Positions 48,072-59,011 of a DNA stretch of 64,000 nucleotides are shown piece by piece (position 1 is the first letter of the stretch; every line of letters begins with the position of its first letter). Below the pieces are notes generated by a model. It worked only from the letters and a program-made list of their open reading frames with translations, had not been told where the DNA came from and ran no database searches. A program made the position numbers and the translations under genes. The stretch spans positions 6,338,501 through 6,402,500 of the forward strand of contig JBAIAC010000035.1 of NCBI GenBank assembly GCA_037349315.1, given 5' to 3'. Source of the DNA: Chelydra serpentina (taxonomy: Eukaryota > Chordata > Testudines > Chelydridae).

Positions 48072-48391
48072 CAGGGCCGGTTCAAGGAAGTTTTGCGCCC
48101 TAGGTGAAACTTCTTTGCACCGGCCCTGCGCCCCCGCCCCCTTCCAGCTAACGCCGCCTCCTCCCCCCCCTTCCCCGCGGCAGCTAACCCCCCCCGCCCA
48201 CGTAAGCTAGCTCCCCACCCCTACCCCGCAGCAGCCAACCCCCCGCCCGCGGCAGCTCCCGCAGCAGCTCACCTCCAGTAGTGGCGCTTCAGTGGCTTCT
48301 CGGCGGTGTTTCGGCGGCCGCTTTTCTTGCCGCCGGGGAGTCGCCGCCCTAGGTGACCACCTAGGGTTGCCTAGTGGAAGCGCTGGCCCTG
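48072..48391. mobile_element. hAT-type MITE, 320 bp, perfect 8-bp TSD
   Basis: The left CAGGGCCGGTTCAAGG and right GGAAGCGCTGGCCCTG ends, with GGGATGGC exactly duplicated at 48064-48071 and 48392-48399. The interior is very GC- and CpG-rich, including CCCTAGGTGACCACCTAGGG near 48348-48366. Confidence 0.92.
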
Positions 48392-48411
48392 GGGATGGCT
48401 GACATGTCCAC

Positions 48412-48432
48412 TAGGGTTGGCAACTTTCTAAT
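48412..48432 (+). repeat. Terminus fragment of the TA-flanked family
   Basis: TAGGGTTGGCAACTTTCTAA resembles the inverted terminus of the element at 34787-35331. No opposite end is seen nearby. Confidence 0.4.
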
Positions 48433-51400
48433 CTAGTCTTTGGATCGGTCCCTTAATGTTGTAACAATGGTCTCCCTGACCATTGTTTAACATCACAAAA
48501 ACAGTAAGTTTGATCATCCCTTTGCTACTGGCAGATTGTTCTTTTAGACAATGCTCTGATTGATTTGAAATATGCTGTTATTTGATGTACAGCATTTTCT
48601 AACAAAGTCAAAAGAAAGTTTTGATGAAAGATTTGTATGTAAGTAATTATGGTGCTTCAGTATTCAGTGCAGGCAGAAATTAATATATGAGGTGAAAATG
48701 TCAAAATAAAAGGTCAAGAAAGTGAATTACAAAGAAAGTTTAACATTAGCTAAGAGGCACTGTTTGTTGGCAGACGCTCCCTGCAGTATAAAAAAGGTTA
48801 GGAAGGGGACTTATAAAGACTGAATATTTCACACTTAATTAAAATTCTATATAAGGTAGATAAAGAGTCATGTTGCATATTGAAACTAGGACAATTAATA
48901 TAATGAAAAATTCATGTTTATAGCTGCTAGATTTTGCCTGGGGATACTTCATGAGCCAAAAGTGATCTTTTTCCTTAGAGATGATTCTAAGAGCAAGACA
49001 TGAGACAGGTGTTTTAAGGAAACTCCATTCAAAGAATATAGAGAGTTCTTTAAAATAATAGCCGCCAAGTACATACATTATAACGTAGAGGTTTTAATAT
49101 TGATATTCCTTTCAGTAATCTGAGCTATCCCTCATTATGAGAAAGTCAGTCACGTAAAAATTACATGATGATCTAGCAGGGTTTATAATGGTGGAATCAC
49201 AATAATCATCAATAATAATGAACCATATAGTAGGATATTACTAATAAAATGCATGGTGAAAATGCACGATTGATTCAATATGCCAGTCTATTTTAACTAG
49301 AAAATTCAAAGTGCCCTTTGTGCTCCTTAAAATTTCACCTGCTCTGAGTTTTGAAAGTAGATATATATGTTATTGAAAAGTCATAATATTCATGAATGTA
49401 TAGGCTAGTGTTTTTGAAATTAACCCATCTGATTCCAGTAAAAAAGTGATTCCTTGATGAGTTACCACAGGCCATTTTGCAGACTGAACTAGAGGTCAGA
49501 ATTAGTGAATTTCCTTTCACATGGGCAGAGATTTGCAGTTGTTGATGTTATTGTTCTATTGTACCCTGGATTTCAAAGATAACATGCTTATTTAGAAAGA
49601 ATGGCCTAGTTCAGATAATTATTGTCTTAAATGATGTATGCAAAGTACTGGAATTTTTATGCTAGAATTACTGATTTTTTTACTTTTGTAAGAATTTTAA
49701 AGAAGTCGGATTAAATGAATTTGTACAAACATGTCATATTAAGTACTGAGAGGATTTTTGCCTTGGCTAGCTTCTGTGGGAAGTCTGCTTTAGGCCTTTC
49801 ATGTAATGGTGCACTGACATTTTAGGATGATACAATAACAAAATAAATGATGTGTGGAATTCAACTATGGGGACCAAAAAGTGACCCTCTTCTTAAGGTG
49901 GATAGAAACCTTTTGAATAGATGTGAAAAATTCACTTTTCTCCATTGTTATTAATGAAAACTCTCTGCTTAGGTGCTCATGAGTAGAATGTACTGTGTGC
50001 TGGATCTGCTAAGCAATGGACTCAACTCCTATCAGCCCTTGCCCCGTTGCATTTTCCTTTCCCCTAGCCAGGTAAGGGGGAAGGTCTTGATTGGGGAAGT
50101 AGTGGCCACATGGCAAGCCCAGGAGCTGCAGAGAAGCTGGATGGAGAGAGAAATCCCCAGGAACTGTATAGAACAGGTTGTCACTGCTGGATGTTACAGC
50201 TGGGTACAGGTCTTTGTGGGAGTTATGGGGAAGTAGCAATAGCTGGGCCGGGAGCCAGTGCAGAGAGGCCCCAGTGACGGATATTATCTGAGCCTGGCCT
50301 GGAAACCTGCAAGCTCCTATGTGCATAAATAGAGAGAAGACTGGAGAAGGCACCCCAGGCACTAGGCCTGGAGAGCTCTGACTCTCAACTGGACTGCCCC
50401 AGAGGCTCAAACAAGAACTTGCTATCATTCACTTTGAATTGTAACTGTGTAAGCATCTGTACCTAGGGTATTTGCAATTTTCCCGGAAGGCCTAGCTACT
50501 GAAGCACCTACGGTGCTTGCCTCTGAGTTACAGTACACCTCGCATGCTACTAGCACCTTTAGGGTTTGGTTAGTAGCCCCAATAATCACAACTGTACTCA
50601 AAACAGAAAAGCGGCGTCTTCTAGCTAGAGTAGCTCAGTAGAGCTTCTTCCAGCTCTGGGAGGGAAGTATCGTCGTATGTAGCAGAACTGTTGCCCTCAA
50701 ACCACTAGGGCCCAAGTTTAGCCTAGTTTGTGGTTACATGCAAGTTGCACTTAACCATCAGTATTACTGTGGTATAATTCCTTTAGCTTGAATGGAGTTT
50801 TGTTTTATCTACACCAATGTGAATGAAATCAAAACTGGCCTCTACAGCTTTAGGAAGCATGTTGAATACTAAAGTCAGTGGGCCAAATTCTTGTCCATGA
50901 CAGTGGTATAAATCTGGAGTAGCTCTATTGACTTCAGTTGAGTTACAATGGTGTAAAACTGGTGTAGTTAAGGGAAGACTCAGGCCCTTAGCAGCTAGTC
51001 ACCAGATGCAGGGCTTTGGTAGATTAATTAAATCAGCTATCATGCCTAGTTACCAGATGGCAGGCAAACAAAGCTACACAGTAATCTCTGGCATGTGACA
51101 TTATAACAATATTATGGAAATATAGCCAAAGATCAGCCGTACCTTTTTGCTCCTTCAGACACAGCAGTACTTCACTAATGGGGTCAGTGAGATTCTACCC
51201 CCTGGGTCTTCACTCCCACAACATGGCATGGTACAGGTTACAATAAGAGTCCTTCCCACAGCTCGGTTCCATAGTAAGTGCAGTTTTATTCTGAAAAGTA
51301 ACTTTGTAAAGAGAACATTGGAGTTCCACACGTCTCGTGAAATGACTTCCAGATCAAATCTGCGCCGTTTTCAAATACGAAGATGTTTCTTCGTATGCCC

Positions 51401-52086
51401 AGCCCTACAATTTCAAGCTAGGATCTGCAAATCAAGGTGGATTCTTTCCTGCTTATAAATCAACAACAAAGATTTTGCATCTGGAACTTAGTTAAAAATT
51501 CTGTTATATCCATCCAGATAGAACCCAGATCACTCTCCCATAACTATACTCTGCAATAACACTAGGAACATTAGTGTTAATTATATGTAGAAATAGAGTT
51601 AAATACACAACAGATACAGAAATAAAGGCAAGATTTAAAATATATTTTTGTAAACAGGCACGGGTTACAACATAAATCATATGTCTCTGAAAAATTTTCT
51701 ACACAACAAATAAAGCTGGAATTAATAAGACACGTACCTGTTATTACCCTAACCACTTTGTGAGTGAGTTTTATCCCCTTCTCTCTCCCTGTGTCTGCTT
51801 GTTGTTGTATTTCTAGATTGTAAACTCTTTGGAGCAGGGATCATGTCTTGCTTTGTGTTTAGACAAGGCAATACACAATGGGGTCCTGATCCTGATTGGG
51901 GATTTTGGACACTGCCACAACACAAATAATAATAGTAATACTTTTAGTATGTTGGTTTTGCAGGGTGACTCTTAATAGGGAAGAGATCAGCTGTCTCAGA
52001 ATGTGCTATTTTTTATGCACTCCCCCACTGGTTGGGTTGCATGTGGGAGGGTTTTTAGAGAGAGGCTGGGGAATGGATGAAACAAA
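48433..52086. other. Intron, largely unrecognised
   Basis: A GC-richer tract at 49980-50420 carries overlapping ORFs without a domain. A recurring-motif copy is at 50878-50990. The retroposon tail at 51815-51935 is listed separately. Confidence 0.4.
51815..51935 (+). repeat. Ancient dispersed retroposon tail, plus strand
   Basis: GATTGTAAACTCTTTGGAGC, CAGGGATCATGTCTTG and CAATGGGGTCCTGATCCTGA, then an AATAATAATAG tail, is the sense form of 25905-26010; related remnants lie at 2598-2680 and 54645-54730. Confidence 0.65.
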
Positions 52087-52270
52087 GAGTATGTCTACAC
52101 TGCAGTTAAAAACCTGCAGCAGGCCCATGCCAGCCGACTCGGCCCCCTGCCTGGAAAACGCTGCTCCTACCCTCCCTCAAGGGTGAAGTCCATAACCTCT
52201 TGTTTAGAGCGATGGAACATTCCAGAGTTATGAACAGCCTCCATTCCCGAGGTGTCCGTAACTCTGAGGT
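52087..52270 (+). repeat. MITE fragments
   Basis: AGTATGTCTACACTGCAGTT at 52088 is a Harbinger-type terminus like that of 43525-44396. Separately, GAGTTATGAACAGCCTCCAT (52225 on) and GGTGTCCGTAACTCTGAGGT form an inverted pair known from other reptile repeats. Neither is complete. Confidence 0.45.
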
Positions 52271-52477
52271 TCTACTGTAAATGGTGTGAAGTGTCTGGAA
52301 AGCAACTTTCAGTATGAAAATCAGAAGTGATTTGTTGTATGCAATTTGCTATTAGTTAAATCAGAAAGTGAATCACAATTGACTGTTTTAAAATCTTAGA
52401 TAATCTTTCCTTAATAGATGCGTTCAAGACAGGACCTATCAGTCTTAGGGTTTTACATGGTTGCCCATCACCGTAGT

Positions 52478-52787
52478 CAGGGTCGGCTCCAGGCACCAGC
52501 TTTCCAAGCTGGTGCTTGGGGCGGCATCGAGAATGGGGCGGCAGTCCGAGTCCCTCGGCGGCAGGTCCGCCACTCTTCCCGCTGCCGAATTGCCGCTGCG
52601 GGACTCGGACTGCCGCCCCATTCTCGCCTGCCGCCGCAGCAATGGGGCGGCAGGTCCGCTGCTCTTACCTTGCTGCCGCGGCACTCAGAGTGCTTACGTC
52701 GGGGGCGGGGGCCCACAACGTCGCCTGGCGTTGGGGGCGGGGCCGCGGCGACTGCCTGGGGAGGCAGAATTGTCAGAGCCATCCCTG
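52478..52787. mobile_element. hAT-type MITE, 310 bp, perfect 8-bp TSD
   Basis: The left CAGGGTCGGCTCCAGGCACC and right CAGAGCCATCCCTG ends, with ACCGTAGT at 52470-52477 and 52788-52795. A long inverted repeat around GAATGGGGCGGCAGTCCGAG (52531 on) and its complement (ending about 52625) dominates the interior. Overlapping ORFs in all frames here are composition artefacts. Confidence 0.93.
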
Positions 52788-52999
52788 ACCGTAGTATCTG
52801 CGTGCTTTCCACATGAAATCAATAGCAGTAATGATGTTTCTAGTGGATTTCATGGAGTACATGTTATAGATAGAGGTGCCCAGTCCAAAGACTGCCTTGT
52901 AATCTGTGCTCTGTTCGGTATACCATCCTTCTGCTAAAATAACCTATTTCATTTGCGATTACAAAGTCCAGAAGAATATAGAGCAGTGAGAAAAATATT

Positions 53000-53495
53000 G
53001 GAAGTATCTGAGTAGGATATGGTGGGAGAGTACATGGAAAGGCACAGTTTAATTAAGGCTACCAGGCAAAGATTCAGGCAAGGCAGGTCATGCTTAAGTA
53101 ACCTGCTGGAGTTCTTTGAGGATTTACTGCCATAATTGATGATGAAAAATCAGCAGATATAGTATACTTAGATTTGGAAAAAGCATTTGACAAGGCTCTG
53201 CATCCAAGATTAGTGGCCAAGGTACAGAGTTGTAGAACAGGACTGCAATGGGGAACATATGTCATGCAATGCCAAATAGAGTGCATAAAAATAAGTGATA
53301 CCGTTACTATAAAAGGGACTTGTGAAATCCTACCTGGAATACTGTGTGCCTCACTGGTCAATATACCATAAATAAGATATTGCATTAGAGAGTATACCTT
53401 GGGCAACAAAAATGCTAACTGGTATGGAGAGTCTGGTTCATGAGGATGAGTGAAGGGAATTGGATTTATTTTCACTGGGAAAGAGACTTAATTGA
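53000..53495 (+). mobile_element. CR1-type LINE fragment with internal deletion
   Basis: The frames show DIVYLDLEKAFDKALHPRL (53157-53215, RT core), then jump to a C-terminal CR1 block like YLEYCVPHWS (about 53330-53370) and ATKMLTGMESLVHEDE-like (about 53405-53455). The middle of the RT, including the FADD motif, is missing. Confidence 0.75.
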
Positions 53496-53848
53496 TGGTT
53501 TCAAAGGGCCAGATTCTGCCTAGCCCGTATGTGAGTATTCAGTGTGTGTGGGAAGGATTTAAAGCTGGTGCCACCATAACATCACGCTAAACCATTTGGG
53601 ACCCAAAAATGGGTAAGGACAGGGAGCAGGATGTAAAACTCTCCAAAAATGGGAAGAAAACATTGGGGCTCTGAAAAGCAAATAAAGAAGTGAGGCGCTT
53701 GAGGGAGAGGGAAGGACAGATAGTCCTGTAACTTCATTCCAAACCTGAACTTCCAGATCAACAATGTTCCCTTCTCTCTCTCCATACACCCAGCTCTTGC
53801 TAGGCTGCCTGGTTACCTACCATGGAAAAGGACATCTACCCTCTCAAT

Positions 53849-54179
53849 CAGTGGTCCCCAACCTTTCTGTTGCAATAGCATATTCATGTTCCCAGAAGAG
53901 TGTGGCGGGTGCCGAACGACCAGCCGCCAAAATGCCGCCGAGAAGCGGCGTCATCGAGAAGCGTCACTGCCGAAATGCTGCTGAGAAGCAGCAGCATTTC
54001 GGCGGCAACGCTTCTTGGCGTTGCCACTTCTCTGAGGTATTTCGGCGGCTGGTTGTCCGGCGACCACACACCTCAGCGGCGGGTTGTCCGGTGGAAGCGC
54101 TCCCTTGTCAGTAGGTGGGCGCACCTAAATGCCCCGGCGGGCGCCATGGCGCCCACGGGCACCACGTTAGGGACCACTG
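53849..54179. mobile_element. hAT-type MITE, 331 bp, perfect 8-bp TSD
   Basis: The left CAGTGGTCCCCAACCTTTCT and right ACGTTAGGGACCACTG ends, with CTCTCAAT at 53841-53848 and 54180-54187. Inside, CCGAAATGCTGCTGAGAAGC and GCAGCATTTCGGCGGC form a hairpin at about 53970-54006, and the interior is CpG-rich. Confidence 0.95.
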
Positions 54180-54187
54180 CTCTCAAT

Positions 54188-57002
54188 TGAGAATAATTGG
54201 AAGGCTCTTGATGTCACTTCCTGGGTCAAATTGACCAAGATTGCCAGCAAGACAACCTCAGTCTTCTACCTCTTTTGTGGAACTGACTGCCCTTAGCAAC
54301 TGCAAGATGCTCAATATAGCCAGCCTCGGGGCATAATGCAAGATGCAGTTGTTTGATTTAGTTGTCATTTGTTTTTTGAATTGCAAGTTTTTAGATTTTT
54401 GTCTTTTTATTCCTGGGTGATATGACAACATTGTTGCTAACATTTCTGCAGGCAGCAGCGTTCTTCATTACTGCTCAGGGGTAATTTTAGATCAAATGTG
54501 CTTGTAAAATTTTTTTGTAATGATGTGGATACTTTCCCATAAAAAGGGAGAAAATAGCATGTGTTTAAAAGAGAGCCTAGAGCATATAGGCCACTCAGTA
54601 TAGAATCCAGGGGCACCTAATCTGTAAAAAGAAACTGTCATCTTTGATACTGGTCTGTACAGCACTCAGCACAGTGGGGACCAGATTCTTGACTGGCGTT
54701 CCTTGAAGCTCCTGTAATTCAGATAAACAATTATTTAAATGCGCGGTGCCAGAATGTCTAAGCGAGTAAATTAGGGGTATCTGTTATCTACATAAACTCT
54801 CTCTCATGACACATCCATTATGTATTTTGAGTAGTTTTGAAAACTCAAGACTATGGAATGAACAAGTACCATGCAGCAGGATTAACCTTGATTTTAATGG
54901 GAGCAATTTTGTTTTATTGCTTTTAAACAAATTGACAGGCTAGAGCTACCTTCTTGGATATGGCCGCACTACATGCTAAGTTTGAATGACAGTTGATCTG
55001 AGTGCTTTAAACATTAAAACCTCCAGAGTGGCTTTTCACAGCCCTAGACCTGGCTTACATTACTCTGAAATTCGCCCTTCAATGTTAAGTGAGGCACATA
55101 TTTTCATATATCTTAGAAGAACCACAAAGCAAGCACAGCCTTTTTCAGATTTGAGCAGAAACTTTAAAATCCTAGTCTGCCAGTCAAAGTGATGCTCTCC
55201 TAATATGGTGTTACATTTAACACATGGTTTTATTAGCGGAGATGTTTCTCTGCCATGTTATGCATGAAAGGCTTGATATAATGAATATTTTAAAAATTGT
55301 ATAGAAGTACTGTCTGATTACACAATGTGTAGCTGTTAAATTGCTAATTAGAGCTCCTACTCATTTTGTAGTAGGAGAAAGAGGAGCAGTGTAGAGGAAG
55401 GAATTGTGCTCTGACAGTGCACAGTGCTGCATAAATCTAATAAAATATCTTGATTTGTTTTTCCAACTTCTAGTTACAGTTCTAAATCTGCATGCTCCAT
55501 ATAGAGAAATATGAATGAACCAGTGAATTCTGTTGGTTTTTAAGTATAGCTAATAAGATTCATTCTTGCACAGTTACCTGATTTGCACAAGCAGTCACTG
55601 CATTGCACACAAAGTAGGCATACAATTCCATGCCTAATCTAGCCCTTCTAGGTAACTGTGCATCAGTAACAACGCCACATCGTCTCCTACCTATGTGGAA
55701 GGATTCACAGCTGTGTTCAGGTCTGTGGGAGTGCTTGACCCTGGGAGGGACTAGTTGCATGTGCCATGGAAAGTTGCTACTGTACACACGTGTTATTCAA
55801 ACATGTCTTGCTTCACAAAGAACAGGTGGGAAGGAGAGTCACAGTATGTGGTTAGCCCAAGCAGCCACAGCCTGGAAGTGAGATCCCACATGATGCTGCA
55901 TACAAGCACCGGTGATTTACGGCAGTGTGTTCCAGTCAGACTGTGGAAGCAGCTAAAGTTGGCAAAATCATACAAACTACCCCTGGGCCTCCACTTGTCC
56001 ACTGATCAGAACAACCCACTTGAAATCACCCTGCTTAGATCTTTTATGTATTTGATACTTGTACCATTCTTGGGCACTGCTGCTGCTTCCCTGCCATTAG
56101 TATTTTTGTCAGTCCTTCAGGGTGTTCATTTCTCACCTTATGATCATTTACCACTTTGCACAGACTCTAACGACTATGCCTGTTCCTTGTGGCATAGCAT
56201 TAAGCATTTAAATAATGAAAATGCTGCAGTATTTGGTACCTGCTTCAATGGCAAATGTTTAACAAGGCAAAAGCTCTCTTTCCATTGCAATAAACTGTCA
56301 ATTCAAGCCCTGCTCTAGAGTAGCTGTTCTCTTTCTAGCACAGACAGCTGGACAGTCAACTCTCTCTCAAGTCAGTCTCAGCAATACAAGCTATTGTTCT
56401 CTTGTGTAGGAGACTGTGAAAGTGTTGGTGCTTGACCGTTCGTGCTGGAGGTCTGTTTTAGCACTCTTCTTTTTCCATCCTTGTCATTCACTTGTTCCAG
56501 TCCAATGATCTTCCTACTTTTCTCCCCTCTGTGCTCATTTACGAACCCCAAACGCTTTTGGGCTGTCAGCTTGTCTTTTTGCCTCTTCCACTGCAGTCCT
56601 CCCAGCAGTCTTTCCTTCCATGCCCCATTTCCTGGAAGCCCACACATGATGCGTTCCCTCTCCCATGTGTCCGTTTTCTGAGAGCACAGACATCAGTAGA
56701 TATCACAATGGAGCAAAGATTTGTATCTGTCAAAAACAAAACAAAAATATCTCCCTAACTCCCCAAAAACACAAAACAACCAGCTAAATAAAGTACTGAA
56801 TATGGTTTTTGAGCTGTGCAAAATGCTGAACTTAAATGTACTCAAAATAAAACAGGTTTGGTTTTAGTTTGACCTGTATATGTGGAAGAGGATTGTTTCA
56901 TTTGAACTCTTCTTTGTGTCCACACAAAGCTTAAATCCAGGCCCCACTGAAATCAATGGGAGTTTTGTCGTTGACTAATAAGTTAGCTGGAGAAATGCAG
57001 CC
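54188..57002. other. Intron, mostly unrecognised
   Basis: The retroposon tail at 54645-54730 and a recurring short motif at 56937-56985 are present. The 187-codon frame at 55755-56318 has no recognisable domain or splice context. Confidence 0.4.
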
Positions 57003-57626
57003 TTCATGGAACTACCATTAAATGGATACATAATTGGTTAAACAACTGCAAACAAAGAGTAACTATTAATGGAATGATGTCAGATTGAAGGGAGGCCTCA
57101 AATGGGGTTCCACAGGGATCTGTTCTGGATCTGGTGTTAACATCTTTATTAATGACCTGGATGTAGGAATGGAGAACATGCTGATCAGATTTGCAGATGA
57201 CACACAGTTGGGGAGGTGGTGTTGCCAACACTTTGGAGGACAGAGCTAAAATTCAGAGGTACCTTGATAAATTGAAGAACTGAGCTATATACAATAAAAT
57301 GAAATTCAATAAAGACAAATATAAGGTGCTACACTTAGGGAAGAAAAAAACAAATGCGCAAATACAGAATGGGTATAACTGGCTCGGCAGCAGCACTGCT
57401 GAGAAGGATCTGGGATTTGTGGTGGATCACAGCCTCAACATGAATCAGCAACGCGATGCTGTTGCAAAAGAAGCAAATGCAACTTTAGGTTGCATTAACA
57501 GAGGCATAGCATGCAAGTCACGAAAGATGAAAGTACCACTCTACTGGTTAGTACTCAGCTGGTTAGGCCTCAGCTGGAGTACTGTGTCCAATTTTGGTCA
57601 CCGCTGTATAGAAAGGATGGAAAGAA
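57003..57626 (+). mobile_element. CR1-type LINE, RT part, before the LTR insertion
   Basis: The frames resemble VPQGSVL at about 57106-57126 and FADDTQLG (57189 on), followed by a longer open piece at 57299-57631 with MKFNKDKYKVLHLGKK and EKDLGFVVDHSLNMNQQ, the CR1 ORF2 C-terminal region. Stops and indels show it is inactive. It resumes at 58558. Confidence 0.85.
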
Positions 57627-58553
57627 TGTAGCCTTTTATTATTATTTAAAGTAAATTTAGTGATGATGTATTACATCACTGTGGGTTTGACCCTGGTGGC
57701 TACCGTCTCAAGCTCAACAAAGTTACCTTTGCCACTTGTTTCAGATCTAGGGCTTATAGGAACACATGAAGACCAAGGAGAGTGATACATGCAGTCACAA
57801 GAACAATGTCTAATATCTTTTACCAGTTTTTTAATAGTTACCAGCAAAGTTATGAATATCCAAGCATATATAAAGCCTAAATATATCCATGCACAAATTA
57901 TAGCTACAGTCATGCTCTCATCCTCCTAGATAGTGTTAGGGTCTGATGGGTCTTTCGTGGATTGATCATCAGTAGATGGATGGTTCCTGCTGGAAACTCA
58001 GATTTCCCAATGTGGGCACCCTCTTTTATCATGTGATTCTGACTGTACCTACCCTCTGTGCATGAAAGTGTCAACCCTCTTTTTCCATATTTGTGTTGTA
58101 TCCCCCAAGAATTTTGGTGTACCCCATTTTCTATAAGTTGTGTATAGTTCTTTATTCTCATTAGCACTGACACACAACCTGTATCCTGTGGTTAAGGCAC
58201 GTGTTAGAAAAAAATGTGCTTCTAGAGCATTTTTGTGATCTAAAATTAATCTTACCGCTAATTTTTCACAATACTACCCATTGGTACATCATTTCCCATA
58301 ATCTTGTGGCATCGCGTTATTCCTTGGTCACTTACTTATTTGAAGCATTTCTTAATTCCAACGCCTAAAATGGCTAAACTAAAATCTTACAGGCCTCAGC
58401 CTGTAGGCCTTGCATTTCAGCCCTCCTTACTTAGACACCTAATACACATTTATTCCTTCTAACTACTGATCAGTCTTCTATACTTATACTTCTATAATCC
58501 TAACATCACGCAACATACAATACATGAATGAAAAAATAAAATCATTGGCTACA
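57627..58553 (-). mobile_element. Solo LTR (endogenous retrovirus-like), 927 bp, TSD AGAA
   Basis: The element starts TGTAGCC and ends GGCTACA, with AGAA on both sides (57623-57626, 58554-58557). Removing it rejoins the CR1 reading exactly, which proves an insertion. A 4-bp duplication fits gammaretrovirus-like (class I) ERVs. Minus orientation is suggested by an AATAATAAAA signal near that strand's 3' end and a TATATA word upstream. There is no internal viral coding region or second LTR, as expected after LTR-LTR recombination. Confidence 0.8.
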
Positions 58554-58557
58554 AGAA

Positions 58558-59011
58558 GGTGGAAAGGATCCAGAGGCGAGCGACAAGATGATCAAAGGGA
58601 TGGAATGCAAGCCATATGAGCAAAGCTTGAAGGAACTGGGGATGCTTAGTTTGGAAAAGAGGAGATGAATGGGGGACATGATAGCAGTCTTCACATACTT
58701 AAAAGGCTGCCATAAAAAAGATGGAGCAAAGTTGTTCTCTCTTGCCACAGAGGGAAGGACAAGAGGCAATGCATTCAAACTACAGCATAGCAGATTTAAA
58801 TTAAATCTTAGGAGAAATTTCCTAACTGTAAGAGTAGTAGGACAATGGAACTGCCTAGGGCAATTGTGGAAGCTCCTTCACTGGAGGTTTTCAAAAGGAG
58901 GCTGGATAGCCATCTGTCTTGGATGGTTCAGACACAACAAATCCTACATCTTGGCTGGGGGTTAGATTAGATGACCCTTGCGGTCCCTTCTAACCTTATG
59001 ATTCTATGATT
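58558..59011 (+). mobile_element. CR1-type LINE, 3' end, after the LTR insertion
   Basis: GGAAAGGATCCAGAGGCGAG continues the CR1 interrupted at 57626. An open piece at 58669-58965 carries MIAVFTYLKGCHKKDGAKLF, GRTRGNAFKLQ and RFKLNLRRNFLTVR, typical of the CR1 C-terminus. The 3' end TTAGATTAGATGACCC, then GGTCCCTTCTAACC and ATTCTATGAT, is a classic CR1 terminus. Confidence 0.9.

Noticed and set aside
52418..52937. Four long overlapping ORFs on both strands
   Set aside because: They lie in the CpG-rich inverted-repeat MITE at 52478-52787.
55755..56318. 187-codon plus-strand ORF, the longest not clearly in a repeat
   Set aside because: No recognisable domain, no clear start context, and shorter overlapping frames on both strands; best read as a chance ORF in an intron.
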